Shown: positions 41,728 through 49,952 of the stretch, piece by piece
How positions within the stretch are numbered: position 1 is the stretch's first letter
Layout of the letters: the number at the start of each line of letters is the position of its first letter
DNA from: a virus
Length of the DNA stretch: 64,000 bases
Direction: 5' to 3' (one strand)
Virus record (IMG/VR): IMGVR_UViG_3300015262_000001
Span: 164,598-228,597 of that record
Notes under the pieces: model-generated
The model's input: the letters and a program-made list of their open reading frames with translations, nothing else
Database searches by the model: none
What the model was told of the DNA's origin: nothing
Translations under genes and position numbers: made by a program

Positions 41728-44055
41728 TTAGCTCAATGCCAACAGGCACAGTGGCTTTTCACGTGATACGAAACGCAGTGTAGCAACGTTACGATCAATC
41801 GTGGAATAGCTGAACAGCCACATGCCGCCGCTTTCGGTAAACCGCAGCAGTTTGTCAGTAACCATGACGTCATCATCTTCCGTCATGGTTTCATCAAAGC
41901 CGTCTTCAATCATCTTGAAGTATTCCGGCCATTTACTACGTTTGATACGAACGGGCACGTTGGCTTCGGTATACGCTGGACCGGTACGCTTGTTGATCAC
42001 ATTGATATACATGTGACGACCAACAACCAGTTCCAACTCACCTTTCACCAGATCAACAACCGACGGTTCTTTACCTTCACCCACTACATACGGGTTAATG
42101 TAGTCGAACATTCGGATAGATTCGTTGAGATAGTTTGCTTTCTCAACTTCCACCAGATGTAGCATTGTTTCTGGATCATGTTGCTTCAACCAATCGATCA
42201 GCGCACGGTAGTCAGTCAGGATGTTGTTAACCGACAAATGCCCTACGCCGTTCTTGTTCGAGTTGTAACCCGCACAGTTGATCAGCCAGTTGTTGAGAAC
42301 CTGCGTCAGATGCGTGCCAATGAATTTGATCAGGTCAGAACTGACCTTGCCTTGGACATCATAACGACCGACGGCCGCTACTGCATTGACGAAGCTTGCA
42401 CGATCAATGTTGTCCTTGAACAAGAACGCTAGATCTTCGTGCAGTAAATCTTTTTCTTCCTTGCTCTTGCAGGTGTAGGTGTCCCAGTTAACAGCATGGA
42501 AACCCACGGCATTGATCTTGGTGAAGTTCCTGGTCAGGCGGTCATTCAGTGTATCGATGGTGCTTTCCAGCTGTTTGCTGGAGTTGCTAACAACAGGATC
42601 GGTAATTGCAATAACCGGTACTGCCTGTTCCATCTTCTCTACCGTTTCGATTGGAATGTCCATGGTTTTCTCAACCACAACATCAGCCAACGGGAACGGC
42701 TTAACTACCCAGGAGTCATCCAACTCGTCTGGGTTTTCCAACAGTGGTAACAACTTAGCTGGGTCCGTGAGGACAGTTTGCATTTCGAGGCCCTCTTTGC
42801 GGACGATAGTACTGAACCACCCACTGTCGGTATCGAGGTCGATGATGACAATACGGAAGCAGTCCTTGAGAACCGTTTCCTCTGCCTTCTGTTCCTCGTG
42901 ACGACGGTAAGCGTGTTGAATTTTCTTCCAGTCACTTTCCGGGATGAAATAGTGATTGGGTTTGCCGATGTTGTAAAAGAACCGGTTGAGTCTGAACTCA
43001 CCACGATTGCCCGGGTTCAGGTTGTTGAAGTCTTGACGTACCTCATCCCAACTTTTCATAACCTCACCTCCAATAACAAGTGATCTGTCTTGAGGGGCTT
43101 GTTTATACTGTCCCCGGTTCATGGCATTGTTTTGTACCATGCGATAAATGTCTTGCATGGCTTCATCCTGATAACCCACTGATGCTGCAACAGGTGGTGG
43201 ATCAAACGAACGTTGCACGTAGTCTGACGCCGGACCGTAAAGAATGTTGTAGTCGGTACGGGTCGATTCAGGACGTTTGAACTCCAGGTTGTTGTACGGC
43301 GACGTCTGGTTAAAGATGTCGTATACAGCAGCAGCAGCTTCCTTAAAGTTCTCCAGGTTGCTAATGCGAGCCTGGATAGCTTTGGTCAACCGGTTGGTGT
43401 AACGACGACCGTTAGGGGACTTCATCAACCAGTTGATCATTTCAAAGAACAAAATGTTGCGACAGGCAATGAACGCCGTGTTCAGATACTCAGCTTGCTG
43501 CAACTGATCACGATTACCATTGCGCAGCATCTCAATCAGGCCTTTACCAAAGAACGGCATGGCATTGATTGCAATAACGCGAGTGAACTCATGCTGCTTG
43601 TTAACGTCTTCAATAAACGCGTTACGGATCTCGTCGACCTGCTGCATCTCGTTCAGACGAAAGTCTTCACGAGCTTTACGGTACTCTTCAAAGAAAGGAC
43701 CAGCACGGTGATAGATCTGTTGCAGGAACATCTGCATTGCACCAGCCACCCGGTCAATCAAGTAGGCGTTACTGGTTGGATCGTTTTCTTGACTGGTGCG
43801 TAGTGAGCGGAGTGCTTCATCTTCATAAAGACTGCCGCTCACGCCACCCCAGTTAAAACCACCACCACTTTGAGCGTTGGTGTTGTTCAGGTTTTGCGAC
43901 ATGATGTTGCGGATTACATCACCCGGTGACATGTTAGCGTTAGCTTGCATCGGGTTGTTCTGATAACCTGTGCGATTCATCGGGTTCAATGGGTTATTAG
44001 CCCCCATGTTCCCGTCTGGAATCTGCACAGCAGCTGGGTTTGTTGGTTTAATCAT
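41728..44055 (-). CDS. Hypothetical protein, 775 aa
   Basis: I do not recognise the family. The N-terminal 70 residues are Asn/Met/Pro-rich and look disordered (NPLNPMNRTGYQNNPMQANA). The rest is a large mixed alpha/beta protein with no signal or membrane segment. Aromatic motifs include FFEEYRKAREDF and LVVGRHMYINVINKRTG. Its place directly downstream of the RNAP beta-like gene and in the same minus-strand block as the capsid gene suggests a virion or transcription-related role, but no residue-level evidence supports either. Confidence 0.75.
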   Translation of the reverse strand: MIKPTNPAAVQIPDGNMGANNPLNPMNRTGYQNNPMQANANMSPGDVIRNIMSQNLNNTNAQSGGGFNWGGVSGSLYEDEALRSLRTSQENDPTSNAYLIDRVAGAMQMFLQQIYHRAGPFFEEYRKAREDFRLNEMQQVDEIRNAFIEDVNKQHEFTRVIAINAMPFFGKGLIEMLRNGNRDQLQQAEYLNTAFIACRNILFFEMINWLMKSPNGRRYTNRLTKAIQARISNLENFKEAAAAVYDIFNQTSPYNNLEFKRPESTRTDYNILYGPASDYVQRSFDPPPVAASVGYQDEAMQDIYRMVQNNAMNRGQYKQAPQDRSLVIGGEVMKSWDEVRQDFNNLNPGNRGEFRLNRFFYNIGKPNHYFIPESDWKKIQHAYRRHEEQKAEETVLKDCFRIVIIDLDTDSGWFSTIVRKEGLEMQTVLTDPAKLLPLLENPDELDDSWVVKPFPLADVVVEKTMDIPIETVEKMEQAVPVIAITDPVVSNSSKQLESTIDTLNDRLTRNFTKINAVGFHAVNWDTYTCKSKEEKDLLHEDLAFLFKDNIDRASFVNAVAAVGRYDVQGKVSSDLIKFIGTHLTQVLNNWLINCAGYNSNKNGVGHLSVNNILTDYRALIDWLKQHDPETMLHLVEVEKANYLNESIRMFDYINPYVVGEGKEPSVVDLVKGELELVVGRHMYINVINKRTGPAYTEANVPVRIKRSKWPEYFKMIEDGFDETMTEDDDVMVTDKLLRFTESGGMWLFSYSTIDRNVATLRFVSREKPLCLLALS

Positions 44056-44079
44056 TACACACTCCTAACACCCCCTGGA

Positions 44080-45741
44080 TTAAGCAAAGGGTTCGCGGTA
44101 GCGTAGGCGTTTATCCGTCTTCTCAAACAGCCACTTCAGCGATGGGTCCAACGCTGTTGTTTTGCCTTGAATCAGATATACACATGGATTGAGATAGCCT
44201 CGACCATCCGGGTAGGGTCCAGTTACCCGAAGGAAGCTGTTTACAAATGCAATGCTCGCATGCGCGCTGCCTGCACTGTCGGTGGGATCAAACTCACCGC
44301 GCTTCTTCGCTTTGGTCGAATTCGTATACACACGATGCTGAGGCATACAACCCAACACATAGTCCACATACGGGCAATCGGTTGGCGTCGCTTCCTGAAT
44401 GAGATTGGTTGTACGTGAATTGTCAATCTCCTTAATGTGAAAGTTGTTGGTCAGGAAACGAGCAACCTTTTTCTGGTTAAGCTCGGAGTTGTTTTTGATC
44501 TCGTGCTTGAACTTGTTGGCGGCTGTGATCAGCTTGTCCAACGTAAACTCCAAACTCGCCAGTTCCTTGTGGAACATGTCTGCGCGATCCGTGGTCTGCA
44601 CAATCTCACTGCGGTTGGCAATGATGTAGTTAAACAACTCAAACATGTTGCTCACTACGATCGACTGACTGGCAAACTTCTTGATCGAGTCTTCGTCGAG
44701 GTACTCGTTAATGGAATCAAAGTGCTCATTCATCAAGCGCATGATGTAATCATTACTGTCACCGGCTTTTACCGAGCAACGACCAATGATCAACTTCCAA
44801 TAATCCGGGTTATCGATATGGTCGATATCGAAGTACGACGAGAGGCAGTCGATTACGAACAGCAGAGCACTGGCATACTGCAAGCCCATTGCACTGAGTT
44901 CCTTACGCTTGCTCGATTTGTTGCGAATTGCAATGCCGTAGTCATGAGGAACAAACTCCCCCAGGTACTTGGCGTTACCAGAACGACTGGCGCGGGTAAA
45001 GATCTCCCAACGGTCCTCTGGCTTACATTCCGATATCAATACTTCAATAGGTGCAATTTCATAATCACACTCACCAAAGATATCAATCGCTTTACTGAAC
45101 CCCATGTCAGCAAAGGTATACCAAGCCAACAGCGGCATAGGTGTTTTGGTATCGTTGATCTTGCGGGACTCAGTCGGGCTGTAGAAGCGGTTAGCCGCCA
45201 GGTTCAGCTCGGTGGTCTTGTACGTCAAGTTACCCGTGTCGGTGAAAACCTGGGAGAACTTGAAGTGCTCAGTGCCGATCTTGAACTTAAAGCCCAACAC
45301 CTTAACAAACAAGGCATTCTCTTTAGTGACCGGTAGACCACGTTCAGCCAACACAATCTGCAAGCTGTACTGAGTGCCGCGCAACCACAGATCACCATAC
45401 ACATCGGTATACGGCAACATGGTGTATTGCTGCATCTCGATGATTTCACCCGCCCGGTTAACGTATTCGAACTTCAACTTCACCGGGTACAACGTTTCCT
45501 TGTGGATATCAAACAGCTTGGTACTACTCTGGATCAAGTGGCTGATGTATTCATCAGGATCCACTTCTTCAACACACTTGAAAAACACGCCGCGCTTTTC
45601 GATGCTCTTAAAGATCATCTTTAGGCAGTTCTCGTAATAGTGAACAGCACCCTCAAACTCGTTCTGATGGAATCCCTCGGTTATCGTTGAGTTAAACCGT
45701 GGCATTGAGTTATCAATGGCTCTGGCTAGTTTAAGTGACAT
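44080..45741 (-). CDS. RNA polymerase beta-subunit N-terminal-like protein (nvRNAP), 553 aa
   Basis: Candidate subunit of the phage multisubunit RNA polymerase. Residues 108-137 (MLPYTDVYGDLWLRGTQYSL, then QIVLAERGLP) resemble the conserved N-terminal beta segment where a Gly followed by strand, then RVIVSQL-type sequence, precedes the first lobe. The C-terminal part (TNSTKAKKRGEFDPTDSAGS, NPCVYLIQGK) could correspond to the fork/rifampicin-pocket region. In phiKZ the beta half-subunit gp123 is encoded a few genes from the capsid gene gp120 (recalled), and here the candidate is two genes from the capsid gene. It lacks the beta-prime catalytic motif, as expected of a beta N-terminal half. This rests on motif impression plus synteny and needs profile confirmation. 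Confidence 0.55.
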   Translation of the reverse strand: MSLKLARAIDNSMPRFNSTITEGFHQNEFEGAVHYYENCLKMIFKSIEKRGVFFKCVEEVDPDEYISHLIQSSTKLFDIHKETLYPVKLKFEYVNRAGEIIEMQQYTMLPYTDVYGDLWLRGTQYSLQIVLAERGLPVTKENALFVKVLGFKFKIGTEHFKFSQVFTDTGNLTYKTTELNLAANRFYSPTESRKINDTKTPMPLLAWYTFADMGFSKAIDIFGECDYEIAPIEVLISECKPEDRWEIFTRASRSGNAKYLGEFVPHDYGIAIRNKSSKRKELSAMGLQYASALLFVIDCLSSYFDIDHIDNPDYWKLIIGRCSVKAGDSNDYIMRLMNEHFDSINEYLDEDSIKKFASQSIVVSNMFELFNYIIANRSEIVQTTDRADMFHKELASLEFTLDKLITAANKFKHEIKNNSELNQKKVARFLTNNFHIKEIDNSRTTNLIQEATPTDCPYVDYVLGCMPQHRVYTNSTKAKKRGEFDPTDSAGSAHASIAFVNSFLRVTGPYPDGRGYLNPCVYLIQGKTTALDPSLKWLFEKTDKRLRYREPFA

Positions 45742-45751
45742 GGATGCTCCG

Positions 45752-46888
45752 TTATGCTGTTAACAGCTTATACCCCGTGATTGCCACACCTGCCAAGGTG
45801 CCTACGGCCTTCGCAAAGTCCCCCCAGGAATTCTGCGCGCCCTTTTGTTTTACAAGCTCAGTGTTCGCCTTGTTCACTGTATCCTTGATACGGGTCTCGA
45901 ACTTAAACAAGTCTGAGGCCATTTTGCCGCTATGCTTCAAGGTGTTAGCTTCCATACGGTGCTCCATCTTGATAGCATTGACTTCGAGCTTGTGTTCATC
46001 TTTAGTTTTTATCAGCTCAGTGTTAAGGCGAAAAACATTGGATTCAGACTTAGCCAATGTCTCTGTTAGGTTTTGGATCTGGGTACGCATGCTGTTGGCG
46101 TCTTTATTAAGGTCTCGATTCTTGCTCTCTGCCGTCAAGAATCGTTCTGTGTTGCCTCCTAAATCACACTCGGCTTTTGTCTTGAATAGCCCCAGCTGTG
46201 TTAATTTCTGGTCATTCAATTCACCGAAGGCGTAATATTGGGTCCCCCGTGGTTCAATACCGCGGGAAATACCAACATACAATCCGGGTTGTTTGTTAAC
46301 ATCATAGTCAACCGGTACCTCAGTCGATTCACCCATGATGTTCGTATAGAGTGGTTTGTTGATCCGTTGTGGATCGTTTACGTACACAAAGTAGTGCAAA
46401 GCAGCTTTGCCTTGCATCGATTCATCACCAGGATTCTCGAAGAGTTCCTGCATGGTAAAGGCTGGGGTATTGAGACACGGTTGATTCAGGTTCTCACTAC
46501 CCACGTACATGGTGATACCCATCAGCTCGCTATGGATCGCATTGTTGCGTTCCACCAGGCCCTTGTGCAGATCCAGCTGAATCTGTAAAGTAACCGGCAT
46601 GCGGATGTGGTATTCGTTATTGCTTTTCTTCAGACGCTCATGTTCCTTACTTAACTCTACCAATACGGCTTTGTCCAGTTTAGTCAGAGCAGCGTTCACG
46701 TCAATCACGAGATTGTCCAAAAAGACATTCTCAATGACTACGTGGATTTGTTGTTCATTGATGTAGGTGGCTTCACTACCACGCTGCACAATATAACTCA
46801 GTCCACCTTTAATCTTCACAATGATCTCTTTACTGGAGATATTGGTAATCCGGTATTTGAGTTGGAAGCAATTCAATTCAGTAGCCAT
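45752..46888 (-). CDS. Coiled-coil protein with C-terminal hydrophobic segment, 378 aa
   Basis: Residues 1-240 look like a beta-rich globular domain (KYRITNISSKEIIVKIKGG). Residues 245-350 form a long coiled coil (NLTETLAKSESNVFRLNTEL onward). The end is a short hydrophobic Gly-containing segment (VGTLAGVAITGYKLLTA) that may be a membrane or hairpin anchor. No family recognised. A promoter-like box at 46946-46953 lies about 58 bases upstream. It is one gene from the capsid gene but separated by a terminator, so it is probably regulated separately. Confidence 0.75.
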   Translation of the reverse strand: MATELNCFQLKYRITNISSKEIIVKIKGGLSYIVQRGSEATYINEQQIHVVIENVFLDNLVIDVNAALTKLDKAVLVELSKEHERLKKSNNEYHIRMPVTLQIQLDLHKGLVERNNAIHSELMGITMYVGSENLNQPCLNTPAFTMQELFENPGDESMQGKAALHYFVYVNDPQRINKPLYTNIMGESTEVPVDYDVNKQPGLYVGISRGIEPRGTQYYAFGELNDQKLTQLGLFKTKAECDLGGNTERFLTAESKNRDLNKDANSMRTQIQNLTETLAKSESNVFRLNTELIKTKDEHKLEVNAIKMEHRMEANTLKHSGKMASDLFKFETRIKDTVNKANTELVKQKGAQNSWGDFAKAVGTLAGVAITGYKLLTA

Positions 46889-46945
46889 GATGTGAACCTC
46901 TGCCGACTTCCTTAAAAGCCAATTTGTAATGTCTAGTCTACCCTA

Positions 46946-46953
46946 ATAATGTA
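46946..46953 (-). promoter_or_regulatory. Possible early-type promoter box (TACATTAT)
   Basis: The minus strand reads TTTAAACCTACATTATTAGG, matching the 11921 and 1272 boxes at most positions, with a preceding T-rich stretch. It would drive the 378-aa gene and those after it. Confidence 0.5.
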
Positions 46954-46994
46954 GGTTTAAAAAATTACAACAAGAAATCAAAATGCAACATAGG

Positions 46995-47026
46995 CCCCCT
47001 CCCCCAGCCGAAGCCAGAGGAGGGGG
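46995..47026 (-). terminator. GC-rich hairpin downstream of the capsid gene
   Basis: CCCCCTCC and GGAGGGGG stem with a 16-base loop. It is followed on the minus strand by CCTATGTTGCATTTTG. It lies about 100 bases past the capsid stop, after the structured element at 47048-47120. Confidence 0.65.
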
Positions 47027-47047
47027 TTATGCTTGGATCCCTGTGAA

Positions 47048-47120
47048 GGGGTTACCGCAGCACTACTACACCACGGAGCCTACTCAGGGTCTAGCACCCC
47101 GTAGTAAGCTGCCGCAACCC
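47048..47120 (-). other. Structured 3' leader/UTR element after the capsid gene
   Basis: On the minus strand GGGTTGCGGCAGC and an almost complementary GCTGCGGTAACCC enclose a second stem (TTACTAC/GTAGTAG) and a third small stem around GGGTGCTAGACCC. Two mismatches occur in the outer stem. It begins 3 bases after the capsid stop codon. It could protect the abundant capsid mRNA, act as a terminator together with the next hairpin, or be a small RNA. A tRNA was considered and not supported. Confidence 0.55.
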
Positions 47121-47123
47121 TTA

Positions 47124-49304
47124 TTACGGGTTTACTGGTGCGTTACCTTCAGTAGCGGTAATCAGGGCGTCCATACCTTCAACCTGAACGATCTGTTTAG
47201 CCAGCTTGGTCAGCAGACCGTCATCACCCAGGAACTCGTGAGCATCTTCGATGATCAGCGAGCCGATGATAACGTTCAGTGGCCAGTGACGGTAGGTAGG
47301 CATGGTCATGACCACACCGAAGTCCTGTTGGTCACGAGTCACGTTACCCTGCACGACGATGTTCTCTTTCGAGATGTTCACGCCGATGCCGCCCAGTGGG
47401 TTGATGAAGTCGTTGGTGGACGTGTTCTTCGGAACGATCAGCAGTTGGCCGATTTGGCTGTCGAAGTTGGTCTCAACGATTTGCATCGTGGTCACTGGAC
47501 CCAGGGAACGAGCGTCGCCCGAACGCATCAGGAAGCGCGCCAAGTTCTGGTGAACCACAACGGTCCATTCGATCTTGTCAGTGCCGCCGTATTCAGCGAT
47601 CGCAGCCAGACCCGACTTGGTGTTCAGGGCAGCGGTGATGTCGCTCAGTTCGTTCAGGAACACAGCAGCAACGTTGTCGAACACGTCTGCCGAGTCCAGG
47701 GACGATACACGGTCCTTGATCTTGAACGAACGGTTGATGGCCGCAGCCGAAACGTAGTGCTGACCAGGCAGGACGTTGGAGCCCTGTTGGTTGCCAACAA
47801 CTGGAGAGCCGTCGATCGAGGTGATGTACTTCAGGTGTTCCTGAGCCACATCGAACGCTTTCTTCGAGCACTGGTTGTTGATCGCGATCGACATCTGCTG
47901 AATCGCGAAGTCCAGGGAACCCTGGTTAACGTCGTCAGCCGATACTGGGTACTTGACCGAGACCGGGCTGTTGCGACGAACGGACAGACGCTTGTCGGCA
48001 TCGAACACTTCAATGCGGTAGCCGAAGTTGCCGCGGGAGGTGTTGGAGACGTTGCCGCCCAGGTCGATACCGGTAACAGCACCGGCAGTCAGGGACTTGA
48101 TCAGGCCCTTCTGGGTTGCGTCAGCTTTGTGCATGGTGATAACGTTGCCGTTAGTCAGGTCACGCAGGCCGTGCACGGTCACTTGACCGGAGTTCAGACG
48201 CAGCTCGTTGCTCTGGCGCTGGTAGTTGCCGTTCAAGCTGATGTTCAGCAGAGGCTCGTAACCGGCGGTCTTGAACGAAGCGAACATGGTTTCGCCAACG
48301 GTAGCACCGTCTTTGTCCAGAACGCTGAAGCCTGGGAAAGCGCGCAGGTGCAGGTTGACTTCACGGTCGTCGGACGACTGGCCTTGGCTGGTAGGGCCGA
48401 AGGTGTTGTTCGAGATCGAGTTGGTGTTGATGAAGAAGTTGATCGCGGTAGCGCCCAACTTAGCCGAAGCCAGAACTTCTTTAACGACCAGCGAGTTGGA
48501 CTCGAGTTCGTCAGTGCTGGTCCATGGACGCTGGCCAGGAACCTGGGTCAGAGCCAGATAGTTCGGAATGGTGTTCGGAACTTTCAGGAACTGAGTAGCG
48601 TGGGAGCTACGGTTGTAGGCGTCTGCTTCCGGGTAGGTGGCAGTGCCGGCAGCGATGATCGCGGTATCAACGAAGAAATCGCGGTTGTCATCGTTGGCGT
48701 CTTCTGGGTAAACCGGATGCACGGCCAGGACTTCGTCCTTGAACATGTCGCCAGTACGCAGCAGGCCGAAGATCGGACGCAGTTCGGAAGCCGACTGCCA
48801 TGCCGAGTTACCGTAGGCGTACGAACCGATACCCGCAGCGCGGACTACCAGGTTTGCGCCTTCGTCTTCGTAACGAACGGTGATGGTGGAGAACAGCGCT
48901 TCAGCGCCAGGAGTTTGCAGGTGCGACTGAGCGTTCAGCGTCAGGTTCGCGGCCTTGATGTCCATCTCGCTGCCTTTGAAGTTCTGGAGCGAGAAACCCT
49001 CGATACCAGTTACTTCAGCCAGAGCCTTGGCCGCTTCGTTCATGATCGCCATTTCGCCGCCAGGAACAGAGGCGCGATTCAGCGAACCGGAGAAAGCGTC
49101 AAACTGCTTTGGAGTGACAGATTGGAACAGCGTGGTCAGTTGATGGCTTTCAACGCCGGCGATATTTTTAACGCCTTCGCTGAAGAGGTCGAAGCTCTCA
49201 GCACCGATCACGGAGCTGAGTTGGTTGTTGCCCAGGGCGGTACGAACGGCGCTGAAGAGGTTTCCGGTATTCTTCAGAGACGCGGTGACTTGTTTAAAGG
49301 CCAT
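47124..49304 (-). CDS. Major capsid protein with N-terminal propeptide, 726 aa
   Basis: Builds the icosahedral shell (HK97 fold inferred). The size and long N-terminal propeptide match phiKZ-type capsid proteins. The first 135 residues contain several G-x-E sites: V32-I-G-A-E36, GVE52, GIE102, and TPGAE at 133-135. Cleavage by the phage prohead protease after one of the later sites, most likely E135, would leave a mature chain starting ALFSTITV. The gene has GC-rich, uniform codons and is followed by a structured 3' region, both fitting the most abundant protein of the particle. The protease itself is not in this window. Confidence 0.85.
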   Translation of the reverse strand: MAFKQVTASLKNTGNLFSAVRTALGNNQLSSVIGAESFDLFSEGVKNIAGVESHQLTTLFQSVTPKQFDAFSGSLNRASVPGGEMAIMNEAAKALAEVTGIEGFSLQNFKGSEMDIKAANLTLNAQSHLQTPGAEALFSTITVRYEDEGANLVVRAAGIGSYAYGNSAWQSASELRPIFGLLRTGDMFKDEVLAVHPVYPEDANDDNRDFFVDTAIIAAGTATYPEADAYNRSSHATQFLKVPNTIPNYLALTQVPGQRPWTSTDELESNSLVVKEVLASAKLGATAINFFINTNSISNNTFGPTSQGQSSDDREVNLHLRAFPGFSVLDKDGATVGETMFASFKTAGYEPLLNISLNGNYQRQSNELRLNSGQVTVHGLRDLTNGNVITMHKADATQKGLIKSLTAGAVTGIDLGGNVSNTSRGNFGYRIEVFDADKRLSVRRNSPVSVKYPVSADDVNQGSLDFAIQQMSIAINNQCSKKAFDVAQEHLKYITSIDGSPVVGNQQGSNVLPGQHYVSAAAINRSFKIKDRVSSLDSADVFDNVAAVFLNELSDITAALNTKSGLAAIAEYGGTDKIEWTVVVHQNLARFLMRSGDARSLGPVTTMQIVETNFDSQIGQLLIVPKNTSTNDFINPLGGIGVNISKENIVVQGNVTRDQQDFGVVMTMPTYRHWPLNVIIGSLIIEDAHEFLGDDGLLTKLAKQIVQVEGMDALITATEGNAPVNP

Positions 49305-49380
49305 GACTCGAATCCTTTACTGAGGATGTGAACAAATATATTTGTCTGTGTATTAGCGCTACACATAAAATACAGTGAAG

Positions 49381-49929
49381 TTACGGGTTTTGGATACTAA
49401 CCAGTTTGTAAACCTCTGCCAAGGTAAATTCACCCTGGTTAGGTTTTGGGATTTTGCCGTTGTGGGATTCCATGTATCCCACCTTAGCAAAAATTGTTTC
49501 CAGCAAAGCGCCAGAGAAAGTGACACACTCTAGCGTGTCGAAGCCAGGAGCCTTTGGAGCGTTCTCCCCATTAAATAGAAAGATGATGGTGTTCATGCCT
49601 GCATCGATACAACTGAACGACTTGGTATCCTTGGCAATCGCGGATAAGCTTTCACCGTCCAGGCTATTAAATGCAGCCTCGACCATGCCGGCGTTGTACC
49701 CTTCACCAAACAGGTGTTTAGGGTCAATTAACAATACACCGAGCTGTTGAGCCACGATATATTGAAACTTCAGGATGCCGGCGATTTCGCCAAAGGTCAA
49801 CTTCTGATGATATGTTGACAGCTTAGCAACATCGCTGAACGGAATTGCTTGACTGGCCAGCAAACGTTGCATCTCGCTGGTCAGATAAAAAATACGGACT
49901 GACTTCCCTTGAGGGGTCTTAAGAATCAT
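49381..49929 (-). CDS. Hypothetical protein, 182 aa
   Basis: Soluble alpha/beta protein (MILKTPQGKSVRIFYLTSEM) with no recognised family. The ribosome site AGGAG overlaps the promoter side of the divergent helicase gene, whose start is only 23 bases away. Probably a late gene near the capsid gene or a replication accessory; neither is supported by motif. Confidence 0.75.
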   Translation of the reverse strand: MILKTPQGKSVRIFYLTSEMQRLLASQAIPFSDVAKLSTYHQKLTFGEIAGILKFQYIVAQQLGVLLIDPKHLFGEGYNAGMVEAAFNSLDGESLSAIAKDTKSFSCIDAGMNTIIFLFNGENAPKAPGFDTLECVTFSGALLETIFAKVGYMESHNGKIPKPNQGEFTLAEVYKLVSIQNP

Positions 49930-49952
49930 TTTCAGCTCCTAGGGGTTTCCTA

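Noticed and set aside
41728-44055. Considered as nuclear shell protein (chimallin) or tail sheath
   Set aside because: Size is not informative enough and I see no characteristic motif; left as unknown.
47030-47123. tRNA or tRNA-like gene after the capsid gene
   Set aside because: The outer stem is too long and there is no anticodon-arm or T-arm sequence; no CCA end.
46983-49331. Plus-strand 782-codon open frame opposite the capsid gene
   Set aside because: It is an antisense shadow of the high-GC third-position capsid gene: Val/Arg/Gln/His-rich, no ribosome site and no domain.
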